Of a stretch of 64,000 nucleotides of DNA, positions 10,419-21,609 are shown piece by piece (the stretch's first letter is position 1; every line of letters starts with the position of its first letter). Source of the stretch: Brachypodium distachyon (taxonomy: Eukaryota > Streptophyta > Magnoliopsida > Poales > Poaceae). The notes under the pieces are model-generated. The model searched no databases. It was given only the letters and a program-made list of their open reading frames with translations, and had not been told where the DNA came from. The DNA lies in NCBI RefSeq assembly GCF_000005505.3, contig NC_016134.3:3534001-3598000 (forward strand), in the 5' to 3' direction. Position numbers and translations under genes: made by a program.

Positions 10419-10473
10419 TAATGCAAGGAGGTAATAACACCGGAGGCCTCCGGTGTTATTACCCCTAATGCAA
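10419..10473. repeat. 34-bp perfect palindrome flanked by 8-bp direct repeats
   Basis: The arm GGTAATAACACCGGAGG (10430-10446) is followed without a loop by its exact reverse complement (10447-10463). The palindromic block 10427-10465 is bracketed by TAATGCAA at 10419-10426 and 10466-10473. Eight-base direct repeats are what hAT transposons leave, so this may be a minimal fold-back insertion or the relic of one. It lies about 370 bp upstream of the F-box gene start. Confidence 0.85.
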
Positions 10474-10770
10474 AACACGTGCGTTTACGTCGCTGTCTCG
10501 CCTAGTCGCCTGCCGCTTAGGTGCCCAGGCGAGCACAGAACATCCGTTGGTTTTCTTTGCTCCGTCGGTTAGGTTCTGATTTCCAGGATCCCTTTATTTG
10601 CAACTAAGAGAACGGACACGGGGCTGATTTCCCATAACTTTTCTTCTTTTGGGGGGCAGGGGGGAGATTTTCATGTGTTTGTACGACTTCATCTCGGAAT
10701 AATTGTCTAGTCCGGGTCGGATCTAGCTTCCTCTTTGTTTCCAAGTCCAGGCAGGCGCTCCTCCTTGAAT

Positions 10771-10780
10771 AAATATAAGG
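10771..10780 (+). promoter_or_regulatory. Probable TATA box of the F-box gene
   Basis: AAATATAAGG lies about 65 bp before the ATG at 10842, a normal spacing for a plant TATA element plus a short leader. Confidence 0.45.
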
Positions 10781-10841
10781 CAGTGCGTGCTTGTTTTCGA
10801 GGTTCACCGGACTATTTCCCACGGAGTCGAGTAATATTTCC

Positions 10842-13088
10842 ATGGAGCCGAATGATGATCCCCGCTACGTAAGCTTACTTTCCCTTCTCGATCTAGTTCA
10901 ACACATGTTTGATTTCTAATTTCTTTTGCAAGTTAATTATACAATCCACCAAAAAAATGTACAGAGTCTTTTCTAGACATAGTCATCCTATAATTATTAC
11001 TCCCTCCGTTTCTAAATATTTGTCGCTGTTTTAGTGCAAGTCTAGAAACGGAGGGAGTAAGTATTTAGTCTAGATATTATATTTATAGACATGAGCAGTC
11101 AAAAATTTAACTATCACCGGTTGTTTGCATCTTTCTTTTTCTTACCGACAAAAATATTAGTCCTTCACAATCTTCTTCACTAACGGCATAAATGGATCAT
11201 CAGTTTCTGTCACAGAAAGCAGAGGATGAAGACCGTCTCACTTTGTTGACCGATGACACTATTGTGTATCCTGGAGAGACTCGACCTTGCCACAGTAGCA
11301 AAAGACTAGTCTTGTATCAAAACGTTGGAGAAATTTGCCTTTGTTGCTCCCTGAGCTCAACTTCGATGTAAAAGAGTTTCTGCCAACTCCGTGCCCAAAT
11401 CCTGTTGAGGCACAACACATGGATCAAGCAATGGCTTCTTTAACCAAAGCCGTCAGAAGTTTGTTGGGCAACCGCCGCAGTGAACGCTCTATTCTAAAAC
11501 TATCCCTTAAGCTCTACATGACTGTCAGTTATTCGTGTGATATCGGGAAGTTACTTAATGACGCCATCAACGATATGATTGTAAATGAATTGGACCTTGC
11601 CATCATTGATGATAACGAGCCTGAACATTGGAGACATAAGTATATGCGAGAGCAGGCTCGGAAAGTGGATCGGTTCTTCAAGACATATCCTAGTGTGTTT
11701 CGCTGCCTCTCGACGCTTCGTATATCTTGTATTCGCTTTGTTGAAGGGGGTATACATCATTCTCTATTTGACATTTGTAGGCAACTGCAGCATTTAAGCA
11801 TAAACAATTGTGACGCTGGGGACCGTTCGGTATGGCAAACAAATGCACCAGATTCACAATTGAGAGTTTTGGAAATCAGCCATAACCTCTTCCTGAGAGT
11901 CGAGGTCCTCTGCCTTCCAAAACTAGAGCGGCTCTTTTGGAATGGCTGGCGTTATGAGGCCCCTTTGCTTCTTGGTTCCGTTCCAGCTCTTGAGGAATTG
12001 TGCCTCATACATGCTTTACCACATGATTTCAGTTTAAGCGAGGTTTTCCGTGGCACTCCCAACTTGCATACTCTGACCTTAAACTTCCAAGGAGAAAGGG
12101 TAATGTTACTATTTTCATGCAGTGTAATATGTTTCCGATTTTAATAGATAGTTACCTTACTGTTGGAATTTTAACATAACAAAGTTAAATCAGAATTAGG
12201 AGTAAGTACTGTACTAGTATTGGCTGTTTCAAATTTGATCAAATTATTTTCTTGTATGCAAATGCCAGGAAGCACCTTGTTTATTAGCTAAGGAATAGCC
12301 TGTTGAGCACATGATTTTTTCCCTCTATACATTCACATACCATTTCATCATATGCTCTTCTTGCTTATCTGCTTATCAGCTTTGGATACAACCAGAGGGG
12401 AAACAACTCTGCTCTGCATTCAACAAGCTAAGGAAGCTATCCATTAATGGCATCTACGTCGAATTTGACCTGCTATGGACAATAAATCTCCTTGAAGCTG
12501 CTCCAACTGTTGAGATATTTGATGTCGAGGTACTTTTTCTCCTTTTCAATTTCTTAGTTTAACATATACTCCTATGAACAAGTTAGCAGTGCTGTCCATG
12601 GCTTGATTTCATCTCATGATAGTACTTAGAATAGGCTCTCATGTTATGACAAATAGTTTTAAGTATGTTTGGGATTCTACTACTACACTCTGTGTAATCA
12701 AGTCTGATGTTTCATACAGATGTTCGAACATCCATGTGTAGAGGCTATGGATGGAGTAATTTTATATCATCCTGCTCAAAAAGTGAAACCTTCATGGGAG
12801 ATCCCTAAATTCAAGAGCTATAATAAATGGCAGCTGAAAGAACTTCAGTTTGTTGGCTTTAGGCCTGGTCTCGATCACCATTTCTCATTTATAAGTGCCG
12901 TGATGGATCGAGCTCTGAACTTGAAGACGGTTCTTCTCATTGATGATCAATTGCCGTGTGCGCAGTGCGATGCAATGGCCGTGCTGCCTCCTCCGATAGG
13001 AGGCACCTTTCCAAGGGACAAGGACGAGCGACTAACAATAGTCAAGCAACTTAAAGACATGGCCTGCTCCTCAGCACAGATTGGTTGA
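10842..13088 (+). CDS. F-box/LRR/FBD-type protein gene with frameshifted F-box
   Basis: Exons by eye: 10842-10868 (MEPNDDPRY), 11216-12099, 12380-12529 and 12720-13088 (TGA). The second exon should encode an F-box. It starts well (DEDRLTLLTDDTIV), then changes frame near 11266 (ILERLDLATVAK) and again near 11302 (TSLVSKRWRNLPLLLPEL), consistent with a 2-base loss and a 1-base gain. From there it is intact: leucine-rich-repeat-like segments (LSINNCD, LRVLEISHNLFLRVEVLCLPKLERLFWNGW, LEELCLIHALP) and a C-terminal FBD-like block (WQLKELQFVGF). Family members are substrate adaptors of SCF ubiquitin ligases. If the two shifts are real, the SKP1-binding F-box is lost unless translation starts at the in-frame ATG at 11419, giving an LRR/FBD protein without F-box. 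A sequence error is the alternative. Confidence 0.7.
11000..11057. mobile_element. Short Stowaway-like MITE in the F-box gene intron
   Basis: CTCCCTCCGTTTCTA at the left and TAGAAACGGAGGGAG at the right, with TA on both sides (10998-10999, 11058-11059). 58 bp, almost nothing but the inverted repeats. Confidence 0.88.
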
Positions 13089-13570
13089 GTTACCTGAAGA
13101 TTATGAGAAACTAAATTACCTTGCAACGACCCAGAACAGTAAATTTGAACATTTCATTTGTTTGGTTCCGTCTGTACAAAGAAATATACCTTCCAAACAT
13201 TTCTTTCACCAAGGATAAATTTTACAAAAGCCAGACATTTCTTTGTACATTGTCCAAATGCATTTTCTATTTTCATTCGACAAAATAACATAGTACCTTC
13301 CATTGCCATCTTACAAAACACCATTTTTTTATTAAAAAAAAATCTTGTTAAGCCATTTTTCTTTTTCTGAATTAGGCCCATGAGGCATCTTTTTTAGGAT
13401 GAAGTCACGGGACCATTCGTGTCCTATTAAAATTACTCCCTCCGAGTAATATGGGACGGGTGGAATACTTAATATTTACTGGTCAAATCATTGTCTGTTG
13501 ATCTGGTCGTTGCAGAGAGGACAATCACCAGTCAACAACCCGCATTAATACATGGCCTCGCTCTCACTCC
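13089..13570. other. Intergenic between F-box and GDSL genes
   Basis: 3' flank of the F-box gene and promoter of the GDSL gene. CTCCCTCCGAGTAATATGGGACGG near 13436 looks like a single Stowaway end without a partner. No gene seen. Confidence 0.5.
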
Positions 13571-13578
13571 CAGGCTCA

Positions 13579-13590
13579 CTATCTATACAG
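13579..13590 (+). promoter_or_regulatory. Possible TATA-like element of the GDSL gene
   Basis: CTATCTATACAG lies about 75 bp before the ATG at 13659. It is a weak match; the region is otherwise GC-rich. Confidence 0.35.
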
Positions 13591-13658
13591 AGAGTGAGCC
13601 GGCTGGCCAGTGCTGGAGCACCGGTCTATCGATCTCTGCCGACACCCGATGAGATGAG

Positions 13659-16551
13659 ATGACGAGGCGCTGCGCGGCGGCTGCTCTGCTGCTGGCCGTG
13701 GCCGCCTCCGCCGCACTATTGGTCTGCTCCTCGGCGCCCGGAGTCCCCGCGGTGTACGTGTTCGGCGACTCGCTCGTCGACGTCGGCAACAACGCCTTCC
13801 TGTCGCCGCCGGCGCCCAGGGCGGCCTTCCCCTGCGGCCTCGACCTGCCCCCCGGCGGGCGGAGCACCGGCGGCCGGTTCACCAATGGATACAACCTCGC
13901 CGACATCGTCGGTATGTGTATCGATCTGTTCGCTTGCTTGCTTGCTTTGCTTGGTAATGTCATCTCAAATCGGAAATCAAGTGCTTCAGATTACGGCTCT
14001 GTTGCCGCACTTGGCAGTAGCAGAAATATAGCATGAGAGGTCTCTGAGATTGAGATTTAATTTAGCTTACAAGTCTCACAATCTCTGGCTGCCGGTTGCA
14101 ATGGATTTTGACCATTTTGGGGACAGTCGTCAATGTGCCACTGCAAGTCTACAGAGAAGATTATTACTACGGTACCCTTGCAAAGTGATGACATATGGTC
14201 AATATTCAACTCTGACTAGGATCAATGAGCTTGACAGGACAAATGATCATACTGTCCATCATAAAAAAAACCGTGTTTCCGTAAATTCTAAAGTCACACT
14301 TTCATGAATCTGGAAAATAAAATCCTAGGTGTATATAATGAGAAGAGTAGCAATTTTGGAATTTGAGGGAGATGTGTGGTACATAAGCAAAATAGATTGT
14401 GTATAACTACAGGAATTTTTAGACCTTACTTGCTTTTTTAACATGTACATCATAGCACAACGCATGGGCTTCAACATGAGTCCGCCAGCTTACCTCTCGT
14501 TGACACCGCAAACAAGCCTCAACCTCTTGAGAGGACAAGTCGGTGCCAACTATGCTTCTGGTGGATCGGGCATCCTCAACATCACTGTATGTATCCATAT
14601 ATTTATCTAGCAATGTACGTAGTACATTTATTGTTTTGCTTTGCGGATAGCACAAATATACCGCTCTACCTAGCTAGTTAATGCATTCAATCATGATATC
14701 CTTTTTCTTGACAGTAAGGTGCATTTTGTTTCCTTCCAGCCAGCTTTTTCTCCCACAATATGATTCGTGACTAAGTGTATCATGCAAACTTCACTATACT
14801 GATATTCCACTTTTATTTTGAAGGAACTGTGGACATTATCTTGTCATAGTGTCTTCTACATCCATAAGTTTATTTTATGTTTTTTTTTCATTTTTTGAGT
14901 ATTGCACAATTTTATAACGAAGACACAAAAGTTGCAAGAAGCCGGTAAATTTGGAATAATTTTTTTTAGGAGAGAGCAATATATAAAAACTAGATAACCT
15001 AAATATTTTGGAATTGCTATTGTAAAAACAAGGAATTCAAGCAAAGTCAAAAACACTATTTTCCATTGTGTCCGAACAATCCAAATTTTCCTATTTTTTA
15101 TGGTTGGGCCGCCACGTGGGCGAAACTGCTGCCATGTCATCAGTCATACTGTTTGACTGGGTTCAGGGACAAGATATCTTCATTATTTTCAGTTATAAGG
15201 GTCAGTTTTGTTCAATTTTTCAACTTGTGCACCAAAATTAAACTTAACCAATAGTTGAGGGACCAATTTTCTGTTCAGTACTTTGAACTATGTGGATCTA
15301 TATATGAGATGCAAATGTATGTCACAGAGGTGAATTTCTTACCTTTTATTTGCTACATATATACATTAGCTATCAAAACTAGTGAAATTTTCTCATGAAA
15401 ACAGAGAGGGTGTGTGGTACTAGTTAAGAAACGTGGATTAAGCTTGGTTAGCTAGCTTCTAATTAATCAACTGTGGCATTTGGCCTACATATTAATGCAG
15501 GGAAACGGGACAATCACCCTTCAAGAACAGGTCCAGCTATTCGTGAACACCAAGGCAAGCATGATCGACAGTGGCAAGCTGGGCAACGATATGGCGAACC
15601 GTTTGCTCTCCCGTTCGCTCTTCCTTGTTAGCACCGGCGGCAATGACTTCGCGGCCTTCACCGAAGGGAGGGTAACCATAGCCGAGGCACCGGCCTATAT
15701 CGCCTCCATGGTCTCCACTTACATCAAGCACATCAAGGTATATAGAATTCTTGTGACTGGGGAACATCTTGGTCAGTACCATTACCTGAAAAATCTTAGT
15801 GAACACGCGGAGACTGGCATATTCAGGCCGGTTCCAGGGTGGGCTATGTTGGAGTTTCGGCTTCAAGATGAGATAATTTAGTTAACAAATCAAACACAAT
15901 TTGGACGACAATTTCAAGTGCAGGCGTTGTACAAGCTGGGAGCACGAAGGTTAGGGATTCTTGACGTGCTACCCGTAGGGTGCGTGCCGAGCACCAGGAC
16001 TTGGAGCAGTGACGGTGTGTGCGACGCCCCCGCAAACTCTCTAGCACGGGGGTTCAACACCCTGCTCCGGGCCGAGATGGCCAACGCTGCAGCAGCCGCC
16101 ATGCCGGACCTCATATACTCAATCGCCAGCATCTACAACATCTTCTACGACATGATCAACAACCCACAGCTGGACGGTAATAATTAAGACCTTGTGCTTT
16201 GTACGTATCTCGATGCGGCCAAGGGTCAAAATTTCATTCTTACCTACGAAGTATTGGATTGTCTGATCAGGATTGGAGGAGGTTGCGAGCGCGTGCTGCG
16301 GAGGAGGAAGGCTCAATGCGGAGGACGATTGTTCGGCGAGATCGAACCTCTGCGCTGACCGTGACCGCTATGTGTTTTGGGACAAGGTGCACGGAACGCA
16401 GGCTGCCTACAAAAGAGCCGTTGCTGCTATGTTCGACGGCGTGGGGGCAGGAAGGTACACGGAGCCCATCAGCTTCGAGCAGCTGGTCGGAAACCAAGTG
16501 CTGCTGATGCAGGGTCCTATGGTCGATCTGGAGCTTCAGTCCGTGGAATGA
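13659..16551 (+). CDS. GDSL esterase/lipase, secreted
   Basis: Five exons: 13659-13911, 14456-14586, 15501-15737, 15924-16176 and 16271-16551 (TGA); phases join cleanly into about 384 residues, normal for plant GDSL enzymes. Residues 1-28 form a signal peptide (Ala/Leu-rich core ALLLAVAASAALLVC). Block I is FGDSLVDVGNN with the nucleophile Ser; the oxyanion Gly is in GGRFTNGYN; block III is STGGNDF (oxyanion Asn); block V is FWDKVHGTQAAY, giving the Asp and His of the Ser-Asp-His triad. The LGILDVLPVGCVPS stretch is a family hallmark. It would hydrolyse acyl esters (lipids or cutin-like substrates) in the apoplast; the substrate is not predictable. All catalytic residues are present, so it looks functional. 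Intron 2 is long (about 0.9 kb). Confidence 0.92.
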
Positions 16552-17540
16552 GCGGCTGGGATCTAACCCCAAGGGGCATCGAAAACGATGTAAATTAAAA
16601 ACACAGTGTAAATTAAAAACTTCCTTTGCAAATGTTGTAATTGTGGTTGTTTCATGAGTGTTAAACCACAAGCCAGCTTCAATCTTCTGGCTCTTTGCTC
16701 CGGGTATTACAGTTGCAGCAAGGACAACAAATTCAACCGTTTGATACGCAAGACAGATTTCAGTGTCTATCGGCAAGTTCCCTGATACTACACCCTACAC
16801 CAAGTATCTCCTCAGAAACCTGTTCTTCTTTTCATTCCCAATCAGAATGTACCTCCCAGCACGTATAGCAGTTTAAGATGTAGCAGATCACTCCAGGTAG
16901 CAGAATCTGAAGCTATGTGTTTGATATTGTGGACCTCCCCATGCCAAGGAGCATCCTCAACTTCTAGTTTGTACCACCATTTGTACAACAAACTCATACT
17001 GAACAGGGTTAGATTTTTGACACCGAAAACTCATTTTTGTCTAGGTTTACGAGTTTCCATTTAACTAAGTGGTATTTCTTTTTCTTATAACTCCTCCTAC
17101 AGGAATCTTCTCCCAATTTTGTCTATTTTCTTCCTAAGTTGTTTCGGGTATCATGTGCATTGACTTGTGGTACACAGAGTAGAACTAGTTAAGCAAAAAT
17201 TGATCAAAGTAACTCTTCCTCCTAAACATAAGGTCCCACTTTTGCACCCATCTAGTCTTTTTCATCAGTTTTTCCTCTAGTAGTGAGCCGCACGTACGTA
17301 GCCTGTTTGGGCTAACTGACGGTTCCTATGTATTTAACTGGCCATACATGTCCCAGTCGGTCAAATTGATCAGTGTACAGTGTTGTTTTTTCTCTCAATC
17401 AGTCGTGAACATTAGCACCTCATTTTCCTGGAAGTTTGTTTTTAGACTAGACATGGACTCAAAGAGGTACAACACCAATTTCGTTGTTCAAATAAAATAA
17501 ATGTGAACTAAGATCGAGATTGCTCAACGACCTAGCAAAA
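16552..17540. other. Intergenic between GDSL gene and second BAHD gene
   Basis: 3' UTR of the GDSL gene followed by AT-rich sequence. No coding region or recognisable transposon end seen. Confidence 0.5.
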
Positions 17541-17545
17541 TAGCC

Positions 17546-17552
17546 TATAAAG
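17546..17552 (+). promoter_or_regulatory. TATA box of the second BAHD gene
   Basis: TATAAAG lies 36 bp before the first ATG (17588). The leader would therefore be very short, or a downstream in-frame ATG (17597 or 17606) is used. Confidence 0.55.
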
Positions 17553-17587
17553 GTCAGAAGTTAGAAGCTCTCCAAGCAGTAAGGAGA

Positions 17588-18592
17588 ATGAGACCGATGA
17601 GCAGCATGGCAGCCGGCGCCGCCGTCCGGATCTTATCCCGGCGCATGGTCCGGCCGCGGACTAACGGCGACCTGCCGGTGCCGCCATCGGAGGAGGACAT
17701 CCACCTGACGCCGTGGGACCTCTACCCGCTGACTCTAGGCTACATCCACAAGGGGCTCCTCCTGCCCAAGCCCAAGGGCGATGACGGCGAGCGCCTAGTG
17801 GACACGCTGGCGTCGTCCCTGTCCCGAGCCCTGGGCCTGTACTACCACTTCGCGGGCCGGCTCGCCGTCGAGGCCCACGGCGACGGGACGGTCACCGTCC
17901 CTCTTCGCTGCACGGGCGAAGGCGCCGAGCTCGTCCACGCGGCGGCGCCCGGCGTGGCCGTGGCCGACATCGTCGGCTCGCGGTACACGCATGAGGCCGT
18001 CCCTGAGTTTTTCCCGTTGAACTTGAAGGGGGTACTTAACGTGGACGCGGCCATGGATCCGTCGCTCCCCGTGCTGTCGGCGCAGGTCACTGAGCTCGCC
18101 GACGGCGTCTTCGTCGCCATGTCCATGAACCACTCCGTCGGCGATGGCACGGTCTTCTGGGAGCTCTTCAACGCCTGGTCGGAGATCAGCAGAGACGAGA
18201 GTAATGCAGAAAGGATGTCCTCCAGGAAGCCGGTGCAGCACGGGAGATGGTTCGTGGACACGAGCCCCGTGCCGATCCCTTTGCCACTCCGCGCGCTCCA
18301 GCGGCACGTCATCGAGCCCCCGGTGCACCGGATCAAGGAATGCTGCTTCGACTTCTCCGCCGCGAGCGTGAAGAAGCTCAAGGCACAGGCCAACGCCGAG
18401 ATGTCCACCACGGGCACTGCAACACACAACAATCTCCTCCCTTCAGGCGCTGCAGGCGCACCTGTGGCGCGCGGCGTGCCGAGCCGCCCGGCGCAGGACA
18501 CGAGCTACGTCCTGGCCGTCGGGTGCCGGGGCCGCGTAAGCGCGATAATTCGTGTCTCAAATTTGACCAAAATTGAAAGTATCTATTTTTAA
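17588..18592 (+). pseudogene. BAHD acyltransferase, frameshifted and truncated
   Basis: Paralogue of the split copy at 1.9-8.2 kb. The N-terminal half is intact: AAVRILSRRMVRP, LTPWDLYPLTLGY, LGLYYHFAGRLAV, and HxxxD as HSVGDG near residue 180. Between about 18430 and 18495 the family motif (ISSLQALQAHLWRAACRA) is readable only in another frame, and the original frame returns at QDTSYVLAVGC, so there are two compensating indels about 60 bp apart. After VGCRGR at 18535 the reading enters sequence matching a dispersed MITE (compare 53945-54010) and stops. BAHD enzymes need about 430-450 residues and a DFGWG motif; here it is missing, with only a decayed C-terminal scrap at 18751. It could make a 334-residue product but probably no active enzyme. 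A GT donor (GTAAGC at 18536) leaves a small chance of splicing. Confidence 0.75.
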
Positions 18593-18605
18593 AAAGTTTC
18601 TAGAT
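18545..18605. mobile_element. MITE fragment at the BAHD break
   Basis: GTCTCAAATTTGACCAAAA..., TATCTATTTTTAAAAA and TAGATACAT match, in order, the element at 53938-54041 and partly that at 58755-58865. Only one portion is present here. Confidence 0.6.
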
Positions 18606-18750
18606 ACATACATGTAGGAGGTAGTAGATTACTTTAGCGAATGAACCCAATGAATTTAGTTAAATTCAATTAAACCATACTTGAACCCCAAAGATTTAAC
18701 AGGACGAACCCCAATGATCTATTTTTCTGGCTCCGCCATGCACTGGGGGC

Positions 18751-18822
18751 ATGGGAAATTTCCTGCTGACCGAGTGGGTGCCTACCCCGTCCATCTACAC
18801 CGCCGACTGCTATAGCCTATAG
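18751..18822 (+). pseudogene. Decayed C-terminal scrap of the BAHD gene
   Basis: Reading from 18751 gives NFLLTEWVPTPSIYTADC then a stop at 18820-18822. BAHD proteins have a stretch like SW..(F/L)PIY.ADFGWG; the resemblance up to Y-T-A-D is good, but D-F-G-W-G has become D-C-Y-S-L. I read this as what remains of exon sequence after a deletion of roughly 150-200 codons. Confidence 0.45.
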
Positions 18823-18900
18823 GGATACAAGCCACTTTATTAGGCACAACAAAGATTAGCAGAACACGGTCCCAGAAGTGTACCGGTGCGTCCTAGGCTC

Positions 18901-21609
18901 CTAGCTAGGCTTCTGTTCTTGCGCTGCCATATCTGTGGGCATGGATACATCCCCAGGTCCCTTTCGCCGAAGGAGTGATACAATTACATGGATCGTAAAA
19001 TAAACCAGCACGGATAAAACTATTGCAACAACATACACAGCCGTCTTCCCCTCCCTGCCGGAACCAGCTGCATAGGCCCCTAGAAGTCCAAGAAAATTCA
19101 TCACTATCATCGTCTGCATCACCATGGAGTACCATGATTTGATCGGTATTTTGGTCATCCATGTTAGCAACAGGAGTACCATGAGAAAAACCGACGACAG
19201 GAAGGAGATGGAGTTGCTGTAGAAGAAGGTGAGGTAACGTTGCCTCCTGTTGTCATGCATTACCGGATCGCCAGCGTCATGTCCGTCAGTGCTACGCTGC
19301 CATGATCCGCCCGGAGGATCCAGACCGGCCTGGTAGGTGACACTCGCCACAAGGATCCCGAGCGTCATGTGGTACAGACGTTTTGCTTGCATTTTCCTTT
19401 CGTCCTGTGCTTCCTCATAAGGTGCCATTTCTAGTGCTGGTGCCGGTGCCGGTGTTGCATCGTCTGCCAACCTCGCCAGTGCAATTTGTAGTGCTGGCAC
19501 GCGATACATTAGTGACCTCAGGAAAAATGCTAGGAGCAGTATGACTGCAACAACTACGACCAAGGCCAGCAAAACCAAGATGTAGATGGATGTTTTCAAA
19601 TGCTGGGTTGTCCCGGCAGCAAAGGCGGAAAGGAGACAAAAGAAGGTCACCGCGGTGCAGACAGACAGCGCATGAGTTCGAATGGCAGGACGGTATATGT
19701 TGTGGTTGACAAGCAGTATGATGAGGGCAATGGATGTCATAAAGGATGCCGAGTTGCAGTAGAAGAAGACTCTGTAGCGGCGTGGATAATTGTACAAAAG
19801 AACCGGATCGCCCGCATGGTGCCCGGACTCATCGTCCTTGAGCAGGAAGCCGCCCGGAGGGGTCAACCCGGCTTGGTATGTGATGGTGGCGACCAAAATC
19901 GCGAAGATGAACAAACCATAGCCCATCCTGTCCAACAGACGGGCATCCTCCTCCTTTCTGCAGTGGTGATCGTTGGCCTTGTCCAGCAGGACAACATGGA
20001 TGACCACATAGACCAGAGCGGCACCGCCGATACCCATGGCGTAAACGGTGGATGTTTCATCCCGGCAGCTCCCGATGGCATATGCACCCACAAGGCCAAG
20101 CAGATCCAGTATCATGGCCTGCTCCAACGCGCGGTGCTTGAGCAGAGGCCTTATTTGGACAAGGATGATACAAACCAGGGAGGCTGCGAAGGCTACGGAG
20201 TTGCAGTAGAAGAAAGCGTTATACCGCCTATTGTTGGTCGTTCGGAGTATCGGGTCGCCGGCTTTGTGGCCGTCTCCGTTGTCCTGCCAAAGGCCACCGG
20301 GCGGATCCAACCCCGCCTGGTAAGTGATGGTCAACGCGAGGGTGGAGAGGAGCTGAACAAAATTTGAAGAAGCCCGCTCCTCCCTGCCATCCTCTTCATA
20401 CCTATGAATTGCAGAGAAGCAATGTTTGTTCAATCGCAAATTGCAGAGAGTACTGTACTGGAATCATTTTTGGCTCAATTAATGTTTCCGCACAAGGAGA
20501 TTATAGATTGATCAATAACGACAGGATTACCTAGCATCTTGAGTGTGGAGGACAGGATTCCATGGCCAGCGCCTCATATAAACTTTGATAATCCTGACAA
20601 CAACAACCTGGAATGCCAGAATCGCAACTATCAGGCACGTCAAGTATACGGTTGTGTGTGTCCCCCGGGAACTTCCAGCCAAATATGAGCCTAGGAGGCC
20701 AAAGAGCATGACGACGCTGGCCCCAAAGGTAGCCATTGTCCGGCGAATCTTGGTGACGACAAGGACCAAGACGATGAGTAGCGACGCCACGAATGCCGTG
20801 GTGTTGCAGACGAAGAACACGGTCAGGCGTGCGCCCTTGAGAATGGTGTCTCCTGGGCGGTGGCCACCCTCCGTGCTATCCCAGAACCCCCCCGGAGTGC
20901 TTAGCCCGCCCACGTAGGTGACGCTCAGCGCGAAGGTCGCGAGCAACATCAGCACACTGCGGAGGTGCATACCTTTTAGGACTTGGAGGTCACGATAGTC
21001 GCAGTCTGGCAAGGGCCGCCGCACCCTGTTAATGGCGATGTAGATGAAGACGGCGGCCACGAGCAACCAAGTGTAGACGGCTGTGAAGGTGTCCCGGAAA
21101 GTTCCGGCGGCGTAGGCCCCGATGAGGCTGAACAGGCCTACTAGCATGACCAGCACTAGCGGGATGACAATGATCTTGTAATACCCTGAATTTCAAATAT
21201 TCGACTTAGCTTGGATGGAGGTCTAGAAATTTTGCTAACACTTTCGGATAGGTGAATACTCCTACGTACCTAGGATATTTACCGGACGACCGTTGAGATT
21301 TTTTAGGCGGCGGACGAACTCTCCGAGTAGCAGGAGGATGAAGACTGTGAGCGACGATGCGAATGCTGTGGCGTTGCAGTAGAAGAACACCTGGTACCGC
21401 ACGTACTGGGTGGACCTGATGATTGGATCTCCGGGGAGGTGACCGGCGTTGTCCTGCCAGACACCCCCCGGGGGGTTGAACCCGGCAGTGTACGTCACCG
21501 TTGCCACCAACGTCGACAGTAGCAGGATGCGTCCAGCGACCTCTCTCATATATCTCCTCTCGTTTTGGCTCTTGTCATCATCTGGTGTGTTGTCAGGGAC
21601 GATCTCCAT
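18901..21609 (-). CDS. Multi-PGG-domain membrane protein
   Basis: Three exons on the minus strand: 21609-21270, 21185-20531 and 20401-18901 (TAG), joining in phase to about 831 residues. It holds five PGG domains, each with T-Y-x-(A/G)-G-(F/L)-x-(P)-P-G-G: TYTAGFNPPGG, TYVGGLSTPGG, TYQAGLDPPGG, TYQAGLTPPGG and TYQAGLDPPGG. Each is followed by G(H/D)..GDP(I/V)(L/M), then (V/T)FF.CN(S/A)..F and several hydrophobic helices, so the protein probably has 15-20 membrane segments. In most plant proteins a single PGG domain follows ankyrin repeats (ACD6-like, linked to defence and salicylate signalling); no ankyrin repeat is visible here. Function unknown; membrane location is inferred. The third exon holds three domains uninterrupted. 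Confidence 0.88.

Noticed and set aside
17795..18501. Long antisense frames over the second BAHD gene
   Set aside because: Shadows of GC-rich coding sequence; the plus strand carries the family motifs.
19600..20367. 255-codon open frame on the plus strand across the PGG gene
   Set aside because: Antisense to conserved PGG domains; no motif, no splice logic.
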